DNA of 64,000 nt, from positions 134,001 to 198,000 of the forward strand of contig NZ_VFOF01000001.1 in the NCBI RefSeq assembly GCF_006715975.1, written 5' to 3'. This DNA comes from Zymomonas mobilis (GTDB lineage Bacteria > Pseudomonadota > Alphaproteobacteria > Sphingomonadales > Sphingomonadaceae). The notes below the pieces were generated by a model. The model worked only from the letters and a program-made list of their open reading frames with translations. It searched no databases and was not told where the DNA came from. This document shows, in pieces, positions 8,804 through 19,619 of the stretch (positions are counted from its first letter, which is position 1; each line of letters begins with the position of its first letter). The position numbers were made by a program, and so were the translations under genes.

Positions 8804-9502
8804 ATGTCCAATTTCTTTTCTACGTTACTCGATTCTAAATTATTCAGTGGTTTTTGGTGTGTAGTAATCTCTATTATTGTCAACTTTTTCATTACAAAAC
8901 ACATGAAAGAATCTGATCAAAAAAGAGAATATGAAAAAGAGCAAAAAAGACTTAATAAAAAAACAATATTAGCAATGAATCAATTGTGCATTTATTATCA
9001 TTTTATAATTAAAGAAATTAAAAAAATTGGAGAATTTTTAGAAAAAAACAACATGAACCAAGATAATACTTATTTAATTAATAAAATCAAATCACTTGGT
9101 TTTATATGTAATAAAATCATCTTATCTGAAGATGATATTTTCGATATAGTTGAAATTTTGGGAATGAATAGATCAATACATTACAGAGAATTGATTTTTA
9201 ATATCAATTACGTTATAGATCTAGCAAAATCTTATGACAAAGATTGTAATTTTATTATAAAACAGGCAAAAAACGGATCTGCATTAATAGATCAAGAAAT
9301 TTTTAAAGATAATCCAATTATTATATTAAGAATGAATGCAAATATACGTACAATACATTCAATTTCTAATCAAATCACTGAAGAGATAATAAATTTATTA
9401 TCTATTTTAATTAACAGTGATCATTTCTATGAAAAAGATAAAGAAATAAATCTACCAAAAATTGATGGCGGTTTCGAAACCATCAAAAGAACCGCCCCTT
9501 AA
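8804..9502 (+). CDS. AT-rich orphan: one membrane segment plus helical cytoplasmic domain
   Basis: A 232-residue protein of no family I recognise. A hydrophobic stretch (FWCVVISIIVNFFITKHM, about residues 17-34) is followed by a very charged helical part, KESDQKREYEKEQKRLNKK, probably a coiled coil, then a Lys/Ile/Asn-rich helical body. The base composition is far more AT-rich than the genes on either side, with Lys mostly AAA and Asn mostly AAT, which suggests recent acquisition. It stands alone between hemW (same strand, 47 bases upstream) and a convergent metallopeptidase 6 bases downstream. The architecture (one N-terminal anchor plus a helical cytoplasmic part) recurs in the unrelated-looking AT-rich gene at 30140. 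Confidence 0.7.
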   Translation: MSNFFSTLLDSKLFSGFWCVVISIIVNFFITKHMKESDQKREYEKEQKRLNKKTILAMNQLCIYYHFIIKEIKKIGEFLEKNNMNQDNTYLINKIKSLGFICNKIILSEDDIFDIVEILGMNRSIHYRELIFNINYVIDLAKSYDKDCNFIIKQAKNGSALIDQEIFKDNPIIILRMNANIRTIHSISNQITEEIINLLSILINSDHFYEKDKEINLPKIDGGFETIKRTAP

Positions 9503-9508
9503 TAAAAC

Positions 9509-10219
9509 TCATACAATCGGAAAGCGATTAAGCCGCCTCCGCCTCTCTTTCCAATCGGGTAAAAAGCGATCCATAAAACCATAAAAACGGCGATTATGGG
9601 AAGCCTCCAACAGATGCACCATCTCATGCACCACCACATATTCGAGACATTCGGGCGGTTTTTTTACTAATTCGCTATTGAGCCAAATACGACGCGCTTT
9701 GACGTTACAGCTTCCCCAAAGGGTTTTCATTTTTTTGACGCGCCAGATGGCGGCTTTGACCCCGATGATTGCTTCCCAGCGTTTCGCTAGATCAGGAATG
9801 GCCTGTTCCAGTTGTTGTCGGAACCAGATTTCAAGCTGTTTTGCCTGTTTTTCCGGTGAAGGGGTTATGGCTGTTTTGATTTGTAATTGGGAAGGCGGGA
9901 TGCAACAGATTTGCGACTGTAACGTGCCGGTTATAATTTCTAAGCGATATTTTTGACCCCAGAGCCAATAATATTCACCGTTAGCCTGATCTACTTTGTT
10001 TTGTATTACCTTTTGATGATATTTTTGCCGTTTTTCTATCCATGCGGCGCGGCCTGCGAGGATATTCCGGAGCGTGGTTTCTTTCAGCTGTTTTGGCACT
10101 GATACCGATATTGAACCATCGGCGGGCGAGATTCTGATATAAAGGTTTTTGATCTCTTTTCGGATGATACGAAGTTGTAGCCCGTTTAGGACGATATCTT
10201 TTATCTCTTCCTTTGCCAT
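9509..10219 (-). CDS. YgjP-like (DUF45) zinc metallopeptidase
   Basis: A 236-residue M48-like protein of the DUF45/YgjP family. The zinc site is VVVHEMVHLLEASHNRRFYGFMD near residues 195-215, an HExxH with a third His seven residues later. Upstream is the characteristic KKMKTLWGSCNVKARRIWLNSEL segment, and YWLWGQKYRLEI is the conserved beta region. There is no signal peptide, so it is cytoplasmic. The substrate of this family is not firmly known. It converges on the AT-rich orphan gene with only six bases between stops and is divergent from cysJ. Confidence 0.88.
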   Translation of the reverse strand: MAKEEIKDIVLNGLQLRIIRKEIKNLYIRISPADGSISVSVPKQLKETTLRNILAGRAAWIEKRQKYHQKVIQNKVDQANGEYYWLWGQKYRLEIITGTLQSQICCIPPSQLQIKTAITPSPEKQAKQLEIWFRQQLEQAIPDLAKRWEAIIGVKAAIWRVKKMKTLWGSCNVKARRIWLNSELVKKPPECLEYVVVHEMVHLLEASHNRRFYGFMDRFLPDWKERRRRLNRFPIV

Positions 10220-10578
10220 GGGCTTTTTTAACGTAGAAAAACTGTTTCTGTCCCGATTATTTTGAAATAATGGCCATTCTCGATTGACCTTGGTGGTAAT
10301 TGCGCTGTTGCCGTCTTTTTTCTCTGTCTATCGCGGTTTAGAGAAGAGAGCCTTTGTTAAAAAGGTTGTTTGTTCGGGGGAAATCGGGGAAAGGAAAAAT
10401 ATATTTTAGCGAGTAAACAAAATATTGTTATCATTTCTTTGATATATGCCCTTAAAATATAGCGACCGCTATTTGTGGATCGACAGGTCATCTTTCAAAG
10501 TTTATGATGCCATTTCGAATTTGATCGTTCTTTAATCTGTTATAAAAACGGATCGTTGATACTGAAAGCCCTTGTATA
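10220..10578. other. intergenic region upstream of cysJ
   Basis: A divergent promoter region of 359 bases between the metallopeptidase and cysJ, with no gene. It holds an AT-rich stretch at about 10400-10460 and the palindrome at 10459-10472 listed separately. No strong Shine-Dalgarno is visible directly before the cysJ ATG. Confidence 0.6.
10459..10472. promoter_or_regulatory. palindrome in cysJ upstream region, candidate operator
   Basis: ATAGCGACCGCTAT is a perfect 6-bp inverted repeat around two bases, about 107 bases before the cysJ ATG and just after an AT-rich stretch. It is the only clear dyad in this leader. Inference: a binding site for a regulator of the sulfur genes. The regulator is not identified and no second copy was seen before cysG. 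Confidence 0.3.
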
Positions 10579-12408
10579 ATGACGAATGAGGCATCTCTCA
10601 CTTCTATTCCGTTGCCAGCGGAGAAACTGGCGCAATTACAGACGGTCACGCATGGCCTCTCGACAGCGCAAATAGCCTGGATTTCAGGGTATCTATGGGG
10701 AAAAACAGGCGAAGCCGCCGGTAAAAATCAGCCGATTTCGGTGGTAGGTGCCGGTGAAGCCGCAAGCCCGATTGTCGAAACCCCTGTTATCACCATATTG
10801 TCCGCTTCACAGACGGGTAATGCCAGAAGAGTCGCCGAAGAATTGCGCGATGATTTGTTGGCGGCCAATCTGAAAGTCAATTTAATCAATACTGGTGATT
10901 ACAAATTCAAGCAGATTGCCCAAGAGAAATTGATCCTTTTGGTAACCTCGACCCAAGGGGAAGGGGAACCACCAGAAGAGGCCGTGGCTTTCTATAAATT
11001 TTTGTTTTCGAAAAAAGCCCCTCAATTAACGGAGACTGCTTTTGCTGTCTTTGGGTTGGGCGATATTACCTATGAGCATTTTGCCCAAGCCGGTAATGAT
11101 TTCGATCGCCGTTTTGCCGAATTGGGGGCGGAGCGTTTGCTTCCCCGTGTGGATGCGGATGTCGATTACGAAGATGCCGCAGCCGCATGGCGCAAGGAGA
11201 TCACCGATCTTTTGCAAAAGCGGTTACCTTCTGTAACCTCTGCCCAGATTGCTGCGACTAATATTCGTCCGGTTGATGAGGTTTCTAGCGTTCCTTATAA
11301 CAAGGAAACGCCTTTAACGGCGACTTTGTCGGTTAATCAGAAGATTACTGGTCGTGGTTCTGACAAAGATGTCCGCCATATCGAAATTGATCTTGGGGAT
11401 TCCGGTCTTCGTTATACCGCCGGCGATGCTTTGGGCATCTGGTATGAAAATGATCCCGAATTGGTTCGCGAATGTCTCGATCTGTTAGGATTGAGCGGCG
11501 AAGAGAGCGTTAAGGTCGAGGATAAAATTCTGCCTTTGGCAGAGGCCTTGCAGACCTCTTTTGAACTTACTGTCAATAATACGCGGTTGGTAGAAGGCTA
11601 TGCGACGATATCGCAGAGCAAGCTTTTGGAAAAACTGGTAGCCGATAAAGCGGCTTTGCAGGATTATGCCCAGAAGACCCCGATTGTCGATATGATCCGT
11701 CAGGCTGAAGCGCCGTTGACGGCAGAACAGCTTATCAGCCTTTTAAGACCGTTGACCCCGCGCCTTTATTCGATTGCGTCTTCGCAGGCTGAAGTCGAGA
11801 GCGAAGTGCATTTGACGGTCGCGGTTGTCCGCTATGAATATGACGGACGACCCCGCGCCGGAGGGGCTTCTAGTTTTCTGGCAGAACGCCTTCCCGAAGA
11901 GGGTGAGGTTCGGATTTTTGTCGAATATAATGATAATTTCCGTTTGCCGGATGATCCCAACGCGCCTGTTATTATGATTGGCCCTGGAACGGGTATTGCG
12001 CCTTTCCGTGCTTTTATGCAGCAGCGGGAAAGTGACGGAGCGCAGGGCAAAAACTGGCTCTTTTTCGGTAACCCTCATTTTGTTGAGGATTTCTTGTATC
12101 AGGTCGAATGGCAGCGTTATGTCAAAGAAGGCCTGTTGACCCATATTGATTTGGCATGGTCACGCGATCAATCCCAAAAAATCTATGTGCAGGATAAGTT
12201 ACGCGAGAAGGCGGCTGAAGTCTGGCGCTGGATTAAAGAGGACGGCGCTTATCTCTATGTTTGCGGTGACGCTACCCATATGGCCAAAGATGTCGATCAA
12301 GCGTTGATTGATATTATCCGTGACCAAGGCGGCATGAATGAAGAAGCTGCCGACGAGTTTTTAACCGAGTTGCGCCTTGAGCGCCGTTATCAGCGAGATG
12401 TATACTGA
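10579..12408 (+). CDS. cysJ: sulfite reductase (NADPH) flavoprotein alpha subunit
   Basis: A 609-residue diflavin reductase that carries electrons from NADPH through FAD and FMN to the CysI hemoprotein. The flavodoxin domain (about 70-210) shows [15 protein letters not shown] and [12 protein letters not shown]. The FAD domain has RLYSIASSQ near 395, and the NADPH domain has [18 protein letters not shown] near 470, [13 protein letters not shown] and [13 protein letters not shown]. The C-terminus, [13 protein letters not shown], is the standard CysJ end. The stop overlaps the cysI start by one base (TGATG arrangement), so the two subunits are coupled. Confidence 0.96.
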   Translation: MTNEASLTSIPLPAEKLAQLQTVTHGLSTAQIAWISGYLWGKTGEAAGKNQPISVVGAGEAASPIVETPVITILSASQTGNARRVAEELRDDLLAANLKVNLINTGDYKFKQIAQEKLILLVTSTQGEGEPPEEAVAFYKFLFSKKAPQLTETAFAVFGLGDITYEHFAQAGNDFDRRFAELGAERLLPRVDADVDYEDAAAAWRKEITDLLQKRLPSVTSAQIAATNIRPVDEVSSVPYNKETPLTATLSVNQKITGRGSDKDVRHIEIDLGDSGLRYTAGDALGIWYENDPELVRECLDLLGLSGEESVKVEDKILPLAEALQTSFELTVNNTRLVEGYATISQSKLLEKLVADKAALQDYAQKTPIVDMIRQAEAPLTAEQLISLLRPLTPRLYSIASSQAEVESEVHLTVAVVRYEYDGRPRAGGASSFLAERLPEEGEVRIFVEYNDNFRLPDDPNAPVIMIGPGTGIAPFRAFMQQRESDGAQGKNWLFFGNPHFVEDFLYQVEWQRYVKEGLLTHIDLAWSRDQSQKIYVQDKLREKAAEVWRWIKEDGAYLYVCGDATHMAKDVDQALIDIIRDQGGMNEEAADEFLTELRLERRYQRDVY

Positions 12409-14120
12409 TGAGCGACAAACATCCGAAGCCGCTGGTGGTTGATGCCCCTTTATCCGATGCCGAAAGGCTGAAACGGGAAAGCAATTTTCTGCGTGGCACC
12501 ATTGCCGAAGATTTGAATGATGGCCTGACCGGCGGATTTAACGGCGATAATGCAACCTTGATCCGTTTTCATGGCATGTATCAGCAGGATGATCGTGATA
12601 TCCGCGCCGAACGTGCTGAGGAAAAGCTGGAACCGCGTTATGCGATGATGCTGCGTTGCCGGTTGCCAGGGGGTATTATTTCCCCCAGCCAGTGGTTGAA
12701 AATGGATCGCTTTGCGACCGAGAAAACCCTTTATCGCAGTATTCGTTTGACCAACCGCCAGACCTTCCAGTTTCATGGTATTTTGAAAAAAGACCTGAAA
12801 ACGGTTCATCAGATTTTGCATGAAGTCGGGTTGGATGCTTTGGCAACCGCCAACGATGTTAACCGGAATGTGCTTTGCACCTCTAATCCGGTCGAATCCG
12901 AATTGCATGCCGAAGCCTATGAATGGGCCAAAAAGATTTCGGAGCATTTGCTGCCGCAGACCCATGCCTATGCCGAGATCTGGCTTGACCAGAAAAAGCT
13001 GGCGACGACGGATCAGGAACCTATTTTAGGGAAGACTTATCTGCCGCGGAAATTCAAAACGACCGTGGTCATTCCGCCGCAGAATGATGTCGATATCTAT
13101 GCCAATGATCTTAACTTTATCGCGGTTGCCGAAAATGACCATCTGATTGGCTTTAATGTTCTGATCGGTGGCGGTCTTTCGATTACTATCGGTGATAAAA
13201 CGACCCATCCGGGCGTGGCTCAAGAAATCGGTTATGTGCCAGCCGAGAAGGTTTTGGCTGTGGCTGAAGCGGTCGTTACCACCCAGCGCGATTGGGGTAA
13301 TCGGAGCAACCGTAAAAATGCCCGTTTGCGTTATACCATCGAACGGGTCGGGTTGGATGTTTTTGCGGCGGAAGTCGAAAAACGGGCAGGCGTTAAACTT
13401 GAACCGACGCGTCCCTTTACCCTGACCGGCCGTGGCGATCGTTTTGGATGGGTCAAAGGCATTGATAACCAGTGGCATCTGACCTTGTTCATCGAAAATG
13501 GTCGTTTGCAGGATTATCCCCATCACCCCTTAAAAACCGGTATTGCCGAAATTGCCAAGGTGCATAAAGGCGATTTCCGGTTGACCGCCAATCAGAATTT
13601 GATCGTTGCTGGTGTCGCTGAAAGCGATAAAGACGCGATTGAAAAGATCGCCCGCGATCATGGCTTGCTAGAAAATATTTCCGAGCTTCGTAAAAATTCG
13701 ATGGCTTGCGTTTCTTTCCCGACCTGTCCTTTGGCAATGGCCGAAGCCGAGCGTTTTTTGCCGGACTTCCTGACCAAAGTTGAAGCGGTGATGGCAAAGC
13801 ACGATATCGCTGATGAGCATATCGTTTTTCGCGCCACGGGTTGCCCCAATAACTGTGGTCGAGCGTTGCTGGCCGAAATCGGTTTGGTGGGTAGAGCGAT
13901 TGGCCGCTATAATCTTTATATTGGTGGCGATCGTGCCGGATCGCGGATGCCTCGTCTGTTCCGTGAAAATATCGCCGAGGATGAAATTCTGTCTGAAGTC
14001 GATAAATTGATTGGCCGTTGGGCAAAAGAGCGCGACGGAAAAGAGGCTTTTGGCGATTTTGTGGTTCGTGCTGGTATCGTTAATGCGGTTACTGACCCCG
14101 CCCGCGATTTTTACGAATAG
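12408..14120 (+). CDS. cysI: sulfite reductase (NADPH) hemoprotein beta subunit
   Basis: A 570-residue enzyme that reduces sulfite to sulfide with six electrons at a coupled siroheme and 4Fe-4S centre. The four cluster cysteines are in [15 protein letters not shown] near residue 440 and [16 protein letters not shown] near 480. The sulfite-binding region has [14 protein letters not shown]-type residues near 110. The length equals that of other CysI proteins. It lies between cysJ (1-base overlap) and cysH (9 bases), which marks a cysJIH operon. Siroheme comes from cysG in the next group. Confidence 0.97.
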   Translation: MSDKHPKPLVVDAPLSDAERLKRESNFLRGTIAEDLNDGLTGGFNGDNATLIRFHGMYQQDDRDIRAERAEEKLEPRYAMMLRCRLPGGIISPSQWLKMDRFATEKTLYRSIRLTNRQTFQFHGILKKDLKTVHQILHEVGLDALATANDVNRNVLCTSNPVESELHAEAYEWAKKISEHLLPQTHAYAEIWLDQKKLATTDQEPILGKTYLPRKFKTTVVIPPQNDVDIYANDLNFIAVAENDHLIGFNVLIGGGLSITIGDKTTHPGVAQEIGYVPAEKVLAVAEAVVTTQRDWGNRSNRKNARLRYTIERVGLDVFAAEVEKRAGVKLEPTRPFTLTGRGDRFGWVKGIDNQWHLTLFIENGRLQDYPHHPLKTGIAEIAKVHKGDFRLTANQNLIVAGVAESDKDAIEKIARDHGLLENISELRKNSMACVSFPTCPLAMAEAERFLPDFLTKVEAVMAKHDIADEHIVFRATGCPNNCGRALLAEIGLVGRAIGRYNLYIGGDRAGSRMPRLFRENIAEDEILSEVDKLIGRWAKERDGKEAFGDFVVRAGIVNAVTDPARDFYE

Positions 14121-14129
14121 GAGGCCTTG

Positions 14130-14864
14130 ATGTCTGCGTTTCATCTCGATCAGTTAAAATCTTTGCCCAAGGCGGAGCAGGATGCCGCCTTGGCGGAAGC
14201 TAACCAGCAATTGGAACAGATGAGCGCAGAAGAGCGCCTCGGCTGGGCTTTTGATAATCTGGCGGGTAATTTTGTGCTGTCTTCCAGCTTTGGCATTCAA
14301 GCCGCTGTGATGTTGCATCTGGTTACACGCCAGAAAGCCGATATTCCGGTTATTTTGACCGATACCGGCTATCTTTTCCCTGAAACCTACCGTTTTATTG
14401 ATTTGTTGACCGAGAAGCTTGATTTGAATCTTCAGGTCTTTCGTGCGCCGCTTTCTGCTGCATGGCAGGAAGCCCGTTACGGCAAATTATGGGAGCAAGG
14501 GGTCGAGGGGATCGAGCGTTATAACGAAATCAACAAAGTTGAGCCGATGAATCGGGCTTTGAAGACTTTGGAAGCGGGTACATGGTTTGCCGGTTTGCGG
14601 CGTGACCAATCAAAAAGTCGGTCGCATTTGCCAATTTTGGCGATCCAGCGTGGTGTTTTCAAATTTTTGCCGATTATCGAATGGGATAACCGTAAGATCC
14701 ATTATTACCTGAAAGAGAATGATTTGCCTTACCATCCTTTGTGGGATGAAGGGTATCTTTCGGTAGGTGATACCCATACGACCCGTAAATGGGAAGAAGG
14801 GATGAGCGAAGAAGAAACCCGCTTTTTTGGTTTGAAGCGGGAATGTGGTTTGCATGAAGGATAA
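14130..14864 (+). CDS. cysH: phosphoadenylylsulfate (PAPS) reductase
   Basis: A 244-residue thioredoxin-dependent reductase making sulfite from [20 protein letters not shown] near residue 50 is the PP-loop region, and [17 protein letters not shown] near 155 and the C-terminal ECGLHEG hold the substrate residues and catalytic Cys. The paired-cysteine cluster motifs of APS reductases are absent, so PAPS is the likely substrate, which agrees with cysC being present. The start is the ATG at 14130, with TAGGAGG at 14118-14124; a TTG directly before it is less likely. Confidence 0.94.
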   Translation: MSAFHLDQLKSLPKAEQDAALAEANQQLEQMSAEERLGWAFDNLAGNFVLSSSFGIQAAVMLHLVTRQKADIPVILTDTGYLFPETYRFIDLLTEKLDLNLQVFRAPLSAAWQEARYGKLWEQGVEGIERYNEINKVEPMNRALKTLEAGTWFAGLRRDQSKSRSHLPILAIQRGVFKFLPIIEWDNRKIHYYLKENDLPYHPLWDEGYLSVGDTHTTRKWEEGMSEEETRFFGLKRECGLHEG

Positions 14865-14910
14865 TTAATTCTGGCCTTGTTGGCCGGATTATATGTCTTT
14901 TGAAATAGAT

Positions 14911-14940
14911 AGCCGGCCTTCAGATATTTAAAGGCCGGCT
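14911..14940. terminator. hairpin downstream of cysH
   Basis: A 10-bp perfect stem, AGCCGGCCTT at 14911-14920 with its complement at 14931-14940, around a 10-base AT-rich loop. It lies about 50 bases after cysH. No T-run follows on the plus strand, so it may be an mRNA-stabilising or regulatory stem rather than an intrinsic terminator. Confidence 0.45.
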
Positions 14941-15129
14941 TGAAGTGCGTTACCTAAACTTTAGCAAGGTAAAGAAAAGCTACCTGTCTTTTTCGAGAAG
15001 GTGACTGCTAAGTCCCTGCATTCGAGGCTTGCCACTCTATTTCTATGGGATTTGGTTGGATATATTAAAAGTAGAGCCGCTGCCTTCGGAAATATAACCT
15101 GAATCGGTGGAGGCTTTCCAAAGGCTATT

Positions 15130-16545
15130 ATGGATTATCTTCCCCTTTTTGCAGATATTAGACAGCGCCCTGTTTTGGTGGTTGGCGGTGGTGAAGTGGC
15201 CGCCCGAAAAGTGGCTTTGCTGAAAAAAGCCGGAGCGGTTGTCAAGATTGTAGCCAAGGCGTTGCAGGCTGAATTGCTCGATTTAGAGCAGAAGAATGAA
15301 ATAGAATGGTTGGCGCAAAGTTTCCTGCCTGAACAGCTTGATGATGTTTTTTTGGTTATTGCGGCCACCGATAACAAAGTCTTGAACCAGACGGTTTATG
15401 AAGCGGCCGAACAGCGTCATCGCCTTGTCAATGTGGTCGATGACCAAGCCAAATGTTCCTTTATCTTTCCTTCTATTGTTGATCGGTCACCGGTGACGGT
15501 GGCCTTGTCTTCTTCCGGTGCCTCTCCGGTTCTTGTCCGAATGTTGAGAGAAAAACTGGAAGCCTTGTTACCGCAAAGCTTGGGTAAGATGGCTGAAATC
15601 GCTGGAAAATGGCGTCCAGCGGTTAAAGAAAAATTGCCCCAAATAAAAGATCGCCGTGTTTTTTGGGAAGAGGCCTTTCAGGGGGTGTTTGCCCAAAAGG
15701 TTGGTAGCGGCCATTTTGAAGAAGCCGAAAAAACGCTGGCAGATCAGCTTGAAAAAGGGGCGGAAAAACAGGGGGAAATTATTCTGGTCGGGGCAGGCCC
15801 CGGAGATGCCGGTTTGTTAACGCTGCGCGGATTACAAGCATTACAACAAGCTGATGTCGTTCTTTATGATTATTTGGTTAGCCCTGCTGTTCTGGAAATG
15901 ATACGTCGTGATGCCCGTAAAATATGTGTCGGGAAAAGAGCCGGACATCATTCGGTTGTTCAGGATGAAACCAACCGACAATTAGTCGCGTTGGCCAGTC
16001 AGGGTAAAAAAGTAGTGCGTTTGAAAGGCGGTGATCCTTTTATTTTCGGGCGTGGCGGCGAAGAATTACAAGCAGCCCGTGAAGCCGGTATTGCTTTTCA
16101 AGTTGTGCCAGGCATTACCGCTGCATCCGGTGCGGCAGCCTATGCCGGTATTCCTTTGACCCATCGGGATTATTCGCAAAGTGTGGTATTTATTACCGGA
16201 CATTGCCGTCAGGACGGAAAAGGATTGGATTGGGCGACTTTAGCGCGTCCTCATCAGACTTTGGTTATTTATATGGGCGTTATGAATGCCGGTAAAATTA
16301 GCGAAGCTTTGATACAATATGGTAGAAAAGCAGATACGCCGGTCGCGATTATTGCCCATGCGACGAAACCGGAGCAACAAATACTGAATGGTCGGCTCGA
16401 CCAGTTGGAAAATCTTGCCAAACAGGCTGAAACACCTGCCTTGCTTATCATCGGTGAGGTAAGCGGTTTACAGTCTGATCTCGCGTGGTTTTCTTCTCAA
16501 TCAGACAAAGAAGACCGTCAGTCTTCTCTTATAAATCTGGCTTAA
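15130..16545 (+). CDS. cysG: siroheme synthase (fused dehydrogenase/ferrochelatase and methyltransferase)
   Basis: A 471-residue multifunctional enzyme making siroheme, the cofactor of CysI. The N-terminal half is the precorrin-2 dehydrogenase/ferrochelatase ([19 protein letters not shown] near residue 18, [18 protein letters not shown] near 125). From about 215 the uroporphyrinogen-III methyltransferase begins with [16 protein letters not shown], then [15 protein letters not shown] and [16 protein letters not shown]. Both halves look intact. It heads a second sulfur group and is followed 10 bases later by cysD. The 265-base gap from cysH suggests its own promoter. Confidence 0.96.
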   Translation: MDYLPLFADIRQRPVLVVGGGEVAARKVALLKKAGAVVKIVAKALQAELLDLEQKNEIEWLAQSFLPEQLDDVFLVIAATDNKVLNQTVYEAAEQRHRLVNVVDDQAKCSFIFPSIVDRSPVTVALSSSGASPVLVRMLREKLEALLPQSLGKMAEIAGKWRPAVKEKLPQIKDRRVFWEEAFQGVFAQKVGSGHFEEAEKTLADQLEKGAEKQGEIILVGAGPGDAGLLTLRGLQALQQADVVLYDYLVSPAVLEMIRRDARKICVGKRAGHHSVVQDETNRQLVALASQGKKVVRLKGGDPFIFGRGGEELQAAREAGIAFQVVPGITAASGAAAYAGIPLTHRDYSQSVVFITGHCRQDGKGLDWATLARPHQTLVIYMGVMNAGKISEALIQYGRKADTPVAIIAHATKPEQQILNGRLDQLENLAKQAETPALLIIGEVSGLQSDLAWFSSQSDKEDRQSSLINLA

Positions 16546-16555
16546 AGGATTAGTG

Positions 16556-17464
16556 ATGCACGAAGAACGGCTCACACATTTACGGCAGTTAGAGGCGGAA
16601 AGCATCTATATCCTCCGCGAAGTTGCGGCGGAATTTGGTAATCCGGTGATGCTTTATTCGATCGGGAAAGATTCTTCGGTCATGTTGCATCTGGCTCGGA
16701 AGGCTTTCTTTCCGGGGACGCTGCCTTTCCCGTTATTGCATGTCGATACTGGCTGGAAATTCCGCGAAATGTATGAATTCCGCGATAAAACTGCGAAGGA
16801 ATACGGTTTTAACCTGTTGGTGTATCGTAACCCCGAAGGGGAAGCTTTGGGGATTAATCCTTTTATTCATGGTAGTGCAAAGCATACGGATATCATGAAA
16901 ACCGAAGGTCTGAAGCAGGCTTTGGATAAATATGGTTTTGATGCCGCCTTTGGCGGTGCCAGACGGGATGAAGAAAAATCCCGCGCCAAAGAACGGATTT
17001 ATTCTTTCCGTGATAAATTCCATCGCTGGGACCCGAAAAATCAGCGCCCTGAATTATGGCATAATTATAATGGCCAGATAAATAAGGGTGAATCTATCCG
17101 CGTGTTCCCGCTGTCGAATTGGACTGAGCTGGATATTTGGCAGTATATCTATCTTGAGAATATCGAGATTGTGCCGCTTTATCTGGCCGCGCCCCGTCCG
17201 GTGGTCGAACGCGACGGCATGTTGATGATGGTCGATGATAATCGCATCGATTTGAAGCCCGATGAAAAAATAGAAGAGCGGATGGTTCGCTTCCGCACCT
17301 TGGGATGTTGGCCTTTGACGGGGGCTGTTGAATCCCAAGCGCAGACCTTGCCTGAAATTATCGAAGAAATGCTGGTTTCAACCACCAGTGAGCGACAAGG
17401 CCGTGTCATTGATCGCGATCAGTCGGGATCAATGGAACTGAAAAAACGTCAGGGTTATTTCTAG
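16556..17464 (+). CDS. cysD: sulfate adenylyltransferase subunit 2
   Basis: A 302-residue catalytic subunit of ATP sulfurylase, making APS from ATP and sulfate. The PP-loop motif [20 protein letters not shown] lies near residue 33, and [18 protein letters not shown] near 135 and the C-terminal [14 protein letters not shown] are diagnostic. I chose the ATG at 16556, preceded by AAAGGA seven bases away, over the GTG one codon earlier. The regulatory GTPase subunit CysN follows after 10 bases. Confidence 0.96.
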   Translation: MHEERLTHLRQLEAESIYILREVAAEFGNPVMLYSIGKDSSVMLHLARKAFFPGTLPFPLLHVDTGWKFREMYEFRDKTAKEYGFNLLVYRNPEGEALGINPFIHGSAKHTDIMKTEGLKQALDKYGFDAAFGGARRDEEKSRAKERIYSFRDKFHRWDPKNQRPELWHNYNGQINKGESIRVFPLSNWTELDIWQYIYLENIEIVPLYLAAPRPVVERDGMLMMVDDNRIDLKPDEKIEERMVRFRTLGCWPLTGAVESQAQTLPEIIEEMLVSTTSERQGRVIDRDQSGSMELKKRQGYF

Positions 17465-17474
17465 GATTCGAGCC

Positions 17475-18905
17475 ATGCAGAATAATATTATTGCCAAACA
17501 GATTGCGGAAAAAGGCGGGGTTGAAGCCTATTTGAAAGCCCAGCAATATAAAGGCCTGTTGCGTTTTTTGACCTGCGGTAGTGTCGATGATGGCAAAAGC
17601 ACCCTGATTGGCCGTTTGTTACATGATACCCGCCAGATTTACGAAGATCAGCTGTCTTCTTTGCATAATGACAGCAAGCGGCATGGCACGCAGGGTGAAA
17701 AGCTGGATCTGGCTTTGTTAGTCGATGGTTTGCAGGCCGAGCGCGAGCAGGGCATCACCATTGATGTTGCCTATCGGTATTTTTCGACTGAAAAACGTAA
17801 ATTCATTATCGCTGATACCCCAGGGCATGAGCAATATACCCGCAATATGGCGACCGGCGCATCGACCTGTGATCTGGCCGTTTTATTGATTGATGCCCGC
17901 AAAGGCGTTTTAGCGCAGACCCGTCGTCACAGTTTTATTGCGACCTTGTTGGGCATCAAGCATTTGATTGTTGCCGTCAATAAAATGGATTTGGTCGAAT
18001 ATAGCGAAACAGTGTTTCATCAGATCGAGCGGGATTACCTCGATTTTGCCGGAAATCTGGCACCCGATCTGGATATCCGTTTTGTACCGCTTTCCGCTTT
18101 GGAAGGCGATAATATCGTCAATGAAAGCGTCTATATGCCTTGGTATAAGGGGGCTTCTTTGCTGGAGATATTGGAAACGGTTGAAGTCGCAAGAGCCGCG
18201 GAACAGCAGCCGATGCGTTTTCCTGTCCAATATGTCAATCGGCCTAATCTGGATTTCCGTGGCTACGCCGGAACCGTGGCTTCCGGTATTTTGCGGGTAG
18301 GCGAACGGATCAAGGTTTTGCCGTCTGGTGTGGAATCAACCATTGCCCGCATCGTTACCTTTGACGGTGATCTGACCGAAGCGGTTGCCAGTGAAGCCGT
18401 TACGGTCGTTTTGGAAGACGAAATTGATATCAGTCGTGGCGATTTGATTGTCGATAGCCGCGAAAATATGAAGTCAGTGCAATCCGCCCAGTGCAATGTG
18501 GTTTGGATGGCAGAAAAGCCGTTGGCTGTTGGTCAAAGCTATGACATCAAGATTTCCGGCAAAAAGAGCCGCGCCCGCGTCACCAATATTCATTACCAGT
18601 TCGATATTAATAACCTGACCAAGCAGCCTGCTGATCTGTTGCCTTTAAATGGTATCGGTCTTGTGGATCTGCTTTTCGATGAGCCGTTATTGCTGGATCG
18701 GTATCAGGATAATCCGGTGACCGGTGGTCTGATTTTTATTGATCGTTTGAGCAATGTCACGGTGGGTGCCGGTTTGGTCGATAATCTGTTGGAAGACCAG
18801 ACAGCGACACCATCGGAATATAGTGCCTTTGAATTGGAATTAAACGCGCTGATCCGTCGCCACTTCCCGCATTGGGAAGCCCGTGATTTATTGGCCGGAA
18901 AATAA
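17475..18905 (+). CDS. cysN: sulfate adenylyltransferase subunit 1 (GTPase)
   Basis: A 476-residue EF-Tu-like GTPase that drives APS synthesis by CysD through GTP hydrolysis. G1 is [19 protein letters not shown] near residue 36, the DxxG motif is [19 protein letters not shown] near 110, and G4 is [11 protein letters not shown] near 167. Beta-barrel domains follow. It ends without a fused CysC domain, consistent with the separate cysC gene 9 bases downstream. Confidence 0.96.
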   Translation: MQNNIIAKQIAEKGGVEAYLKAQQYKGLLRFLTCGSVDDGKSTLIGRLLHDTRQIYEDQLSSLHNDSKRHGTQGEKLDLALLVDGLQAEREQGITIDVAYRYFSTEKRKFIIADTPGHEQYTRNMATGASTCDLAVLLIDARKGVLAQTRRHSFIATLLGIKHLIVAVNKMDLVEYSETVFHQIERDYLDFAGNLAPDLDIRFVPLSALEGDNIVNESVYMPWYKGASLLEILETVEVARAAEQQPMRFPVQYVNRPNLDFRGYAGTVASGILRVGERIKVLPSGVESTIARIVTFDGDLTEAVASEAVTVVLEDEIDISRGDLIVDSRENMKSVQSAQCNVVWMAEKPLAVGQSYDIKISGKKSRARVTNIHYQFDINNLTKQPADLLPLNGIGLVDLLFDEPLLLDRYQDNPVTGGLIFIDRLSNVTVGAGLVDNLLEDQTATPSEYSAFELELNALIRRHFPHWEARDLLAGK

Positions 18906-18914
18906 GGGGCGATT

Positions 18915-19544
18915 ATGACGAAACAGTCCCGATCAGGAATTACGCCAGACGATCCCAATATCGTCTGGCATCACCATCCGGTGACGAGAGAAAGCCGTGA
19001 GGCTTTGCATCATCATAAAGGTTTGGTTTTGTGGTTTACCGGCCTTTCGGGATCAGGAAAATCGACGGTCGCCGGTGCATTGGAGCAGGTGTTACATAGT
19101 CGGAATGTCAGCAGCTATTTATTGGATGGTGACAATATTCGGCATGGCCTGTGCCGTGACCTTGGTTTTTCTGATACGGATCGTAAGGAAAATATCCGGC
19201 GGGTTGGTGAAGTTGCCAAATTGATGGCGGATGCGGGATTGGTCGTTTTGACGGCTTTTATTTCGCCCCACAAAGCAGAGCGCCAGATGGTGCGGGATAT
19301 GATGGGTGAAGGCCGTTTTATCGAAATTTTCGTAGATACGCCTTTGACCATTTGTGAGGCGCGTGATCCAAAAGGGCTTTATAAAAAAGCCCGTGCGGGT
19401 GAGTTGAAAAACTTTACCGGTATCGATTCCGTTTATGAAGCGCCGGAACATCCTGAAATCCATTTGAATGGTCAGGAGACATTACCAGCTTTGACATCGC
19501 AGTTATTGGATGCCTTGGAGCCTTATTTGAAGGTTTCGCTGTAA
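18915..19544 (+). CDS. cysC: adenylylsulfate (APS) kinase
   Basis: A 209-residue kinase that phosphorylates APS to PAPS. The P-loop is [18 protein letters not shown] near residue 40. [19 protein letters not shown] near 70, the kinase segment [15 protein letters not shown] near 115 and the [13 protein letters not shown] loop near 150 are all conserved. It is the last gene of the cysG-D-N-C group and is followed by a strong intrinsic terminator. Confidence 0.96.
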   Translation: MTKQSRSGITPDDPNIVWHHHPVTRESREALHHHKGLVLWFTGLSGSGKSTVAGALEQVLHSRNVSSYLLDGDNIRHGLCRDLGFSDTDRKENIRRVGEVAKLMADAGLVVLTAFISPHKAERQMVRDMMGEGRFIEIFVDTPLTICEARDPKGLYKKARAGELKNFTGIDSVYEAPEHPEIHLNGQETLPALTSQLLDALEPYLKVSL

Positions 19545-19566
19545 AGCCGGTCAAAAAAATTTTAGC

Positions 19567-19602
19567 AAAAAGCCTTCCCGCAGAAAACGGGAAGGCTTTT
19601 TT
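19567..19602. terminator. bidirectional terminator between cysC and the aminotransferase gene
   Basis: The stem AAAAAGCCTTCCCG at 19567-19580 pairs with CGGGAAGGCTTTTT starting at 19588, around the loop CAGAAAA. A T-run follows on the plus strand, and the A-run before the stem gives one on the minus strand. It sits between two convergent genes and probably serves both. Confidence 0.9.
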
Positions 19603-19619
19603 GTTTGGGATAAGGAATG

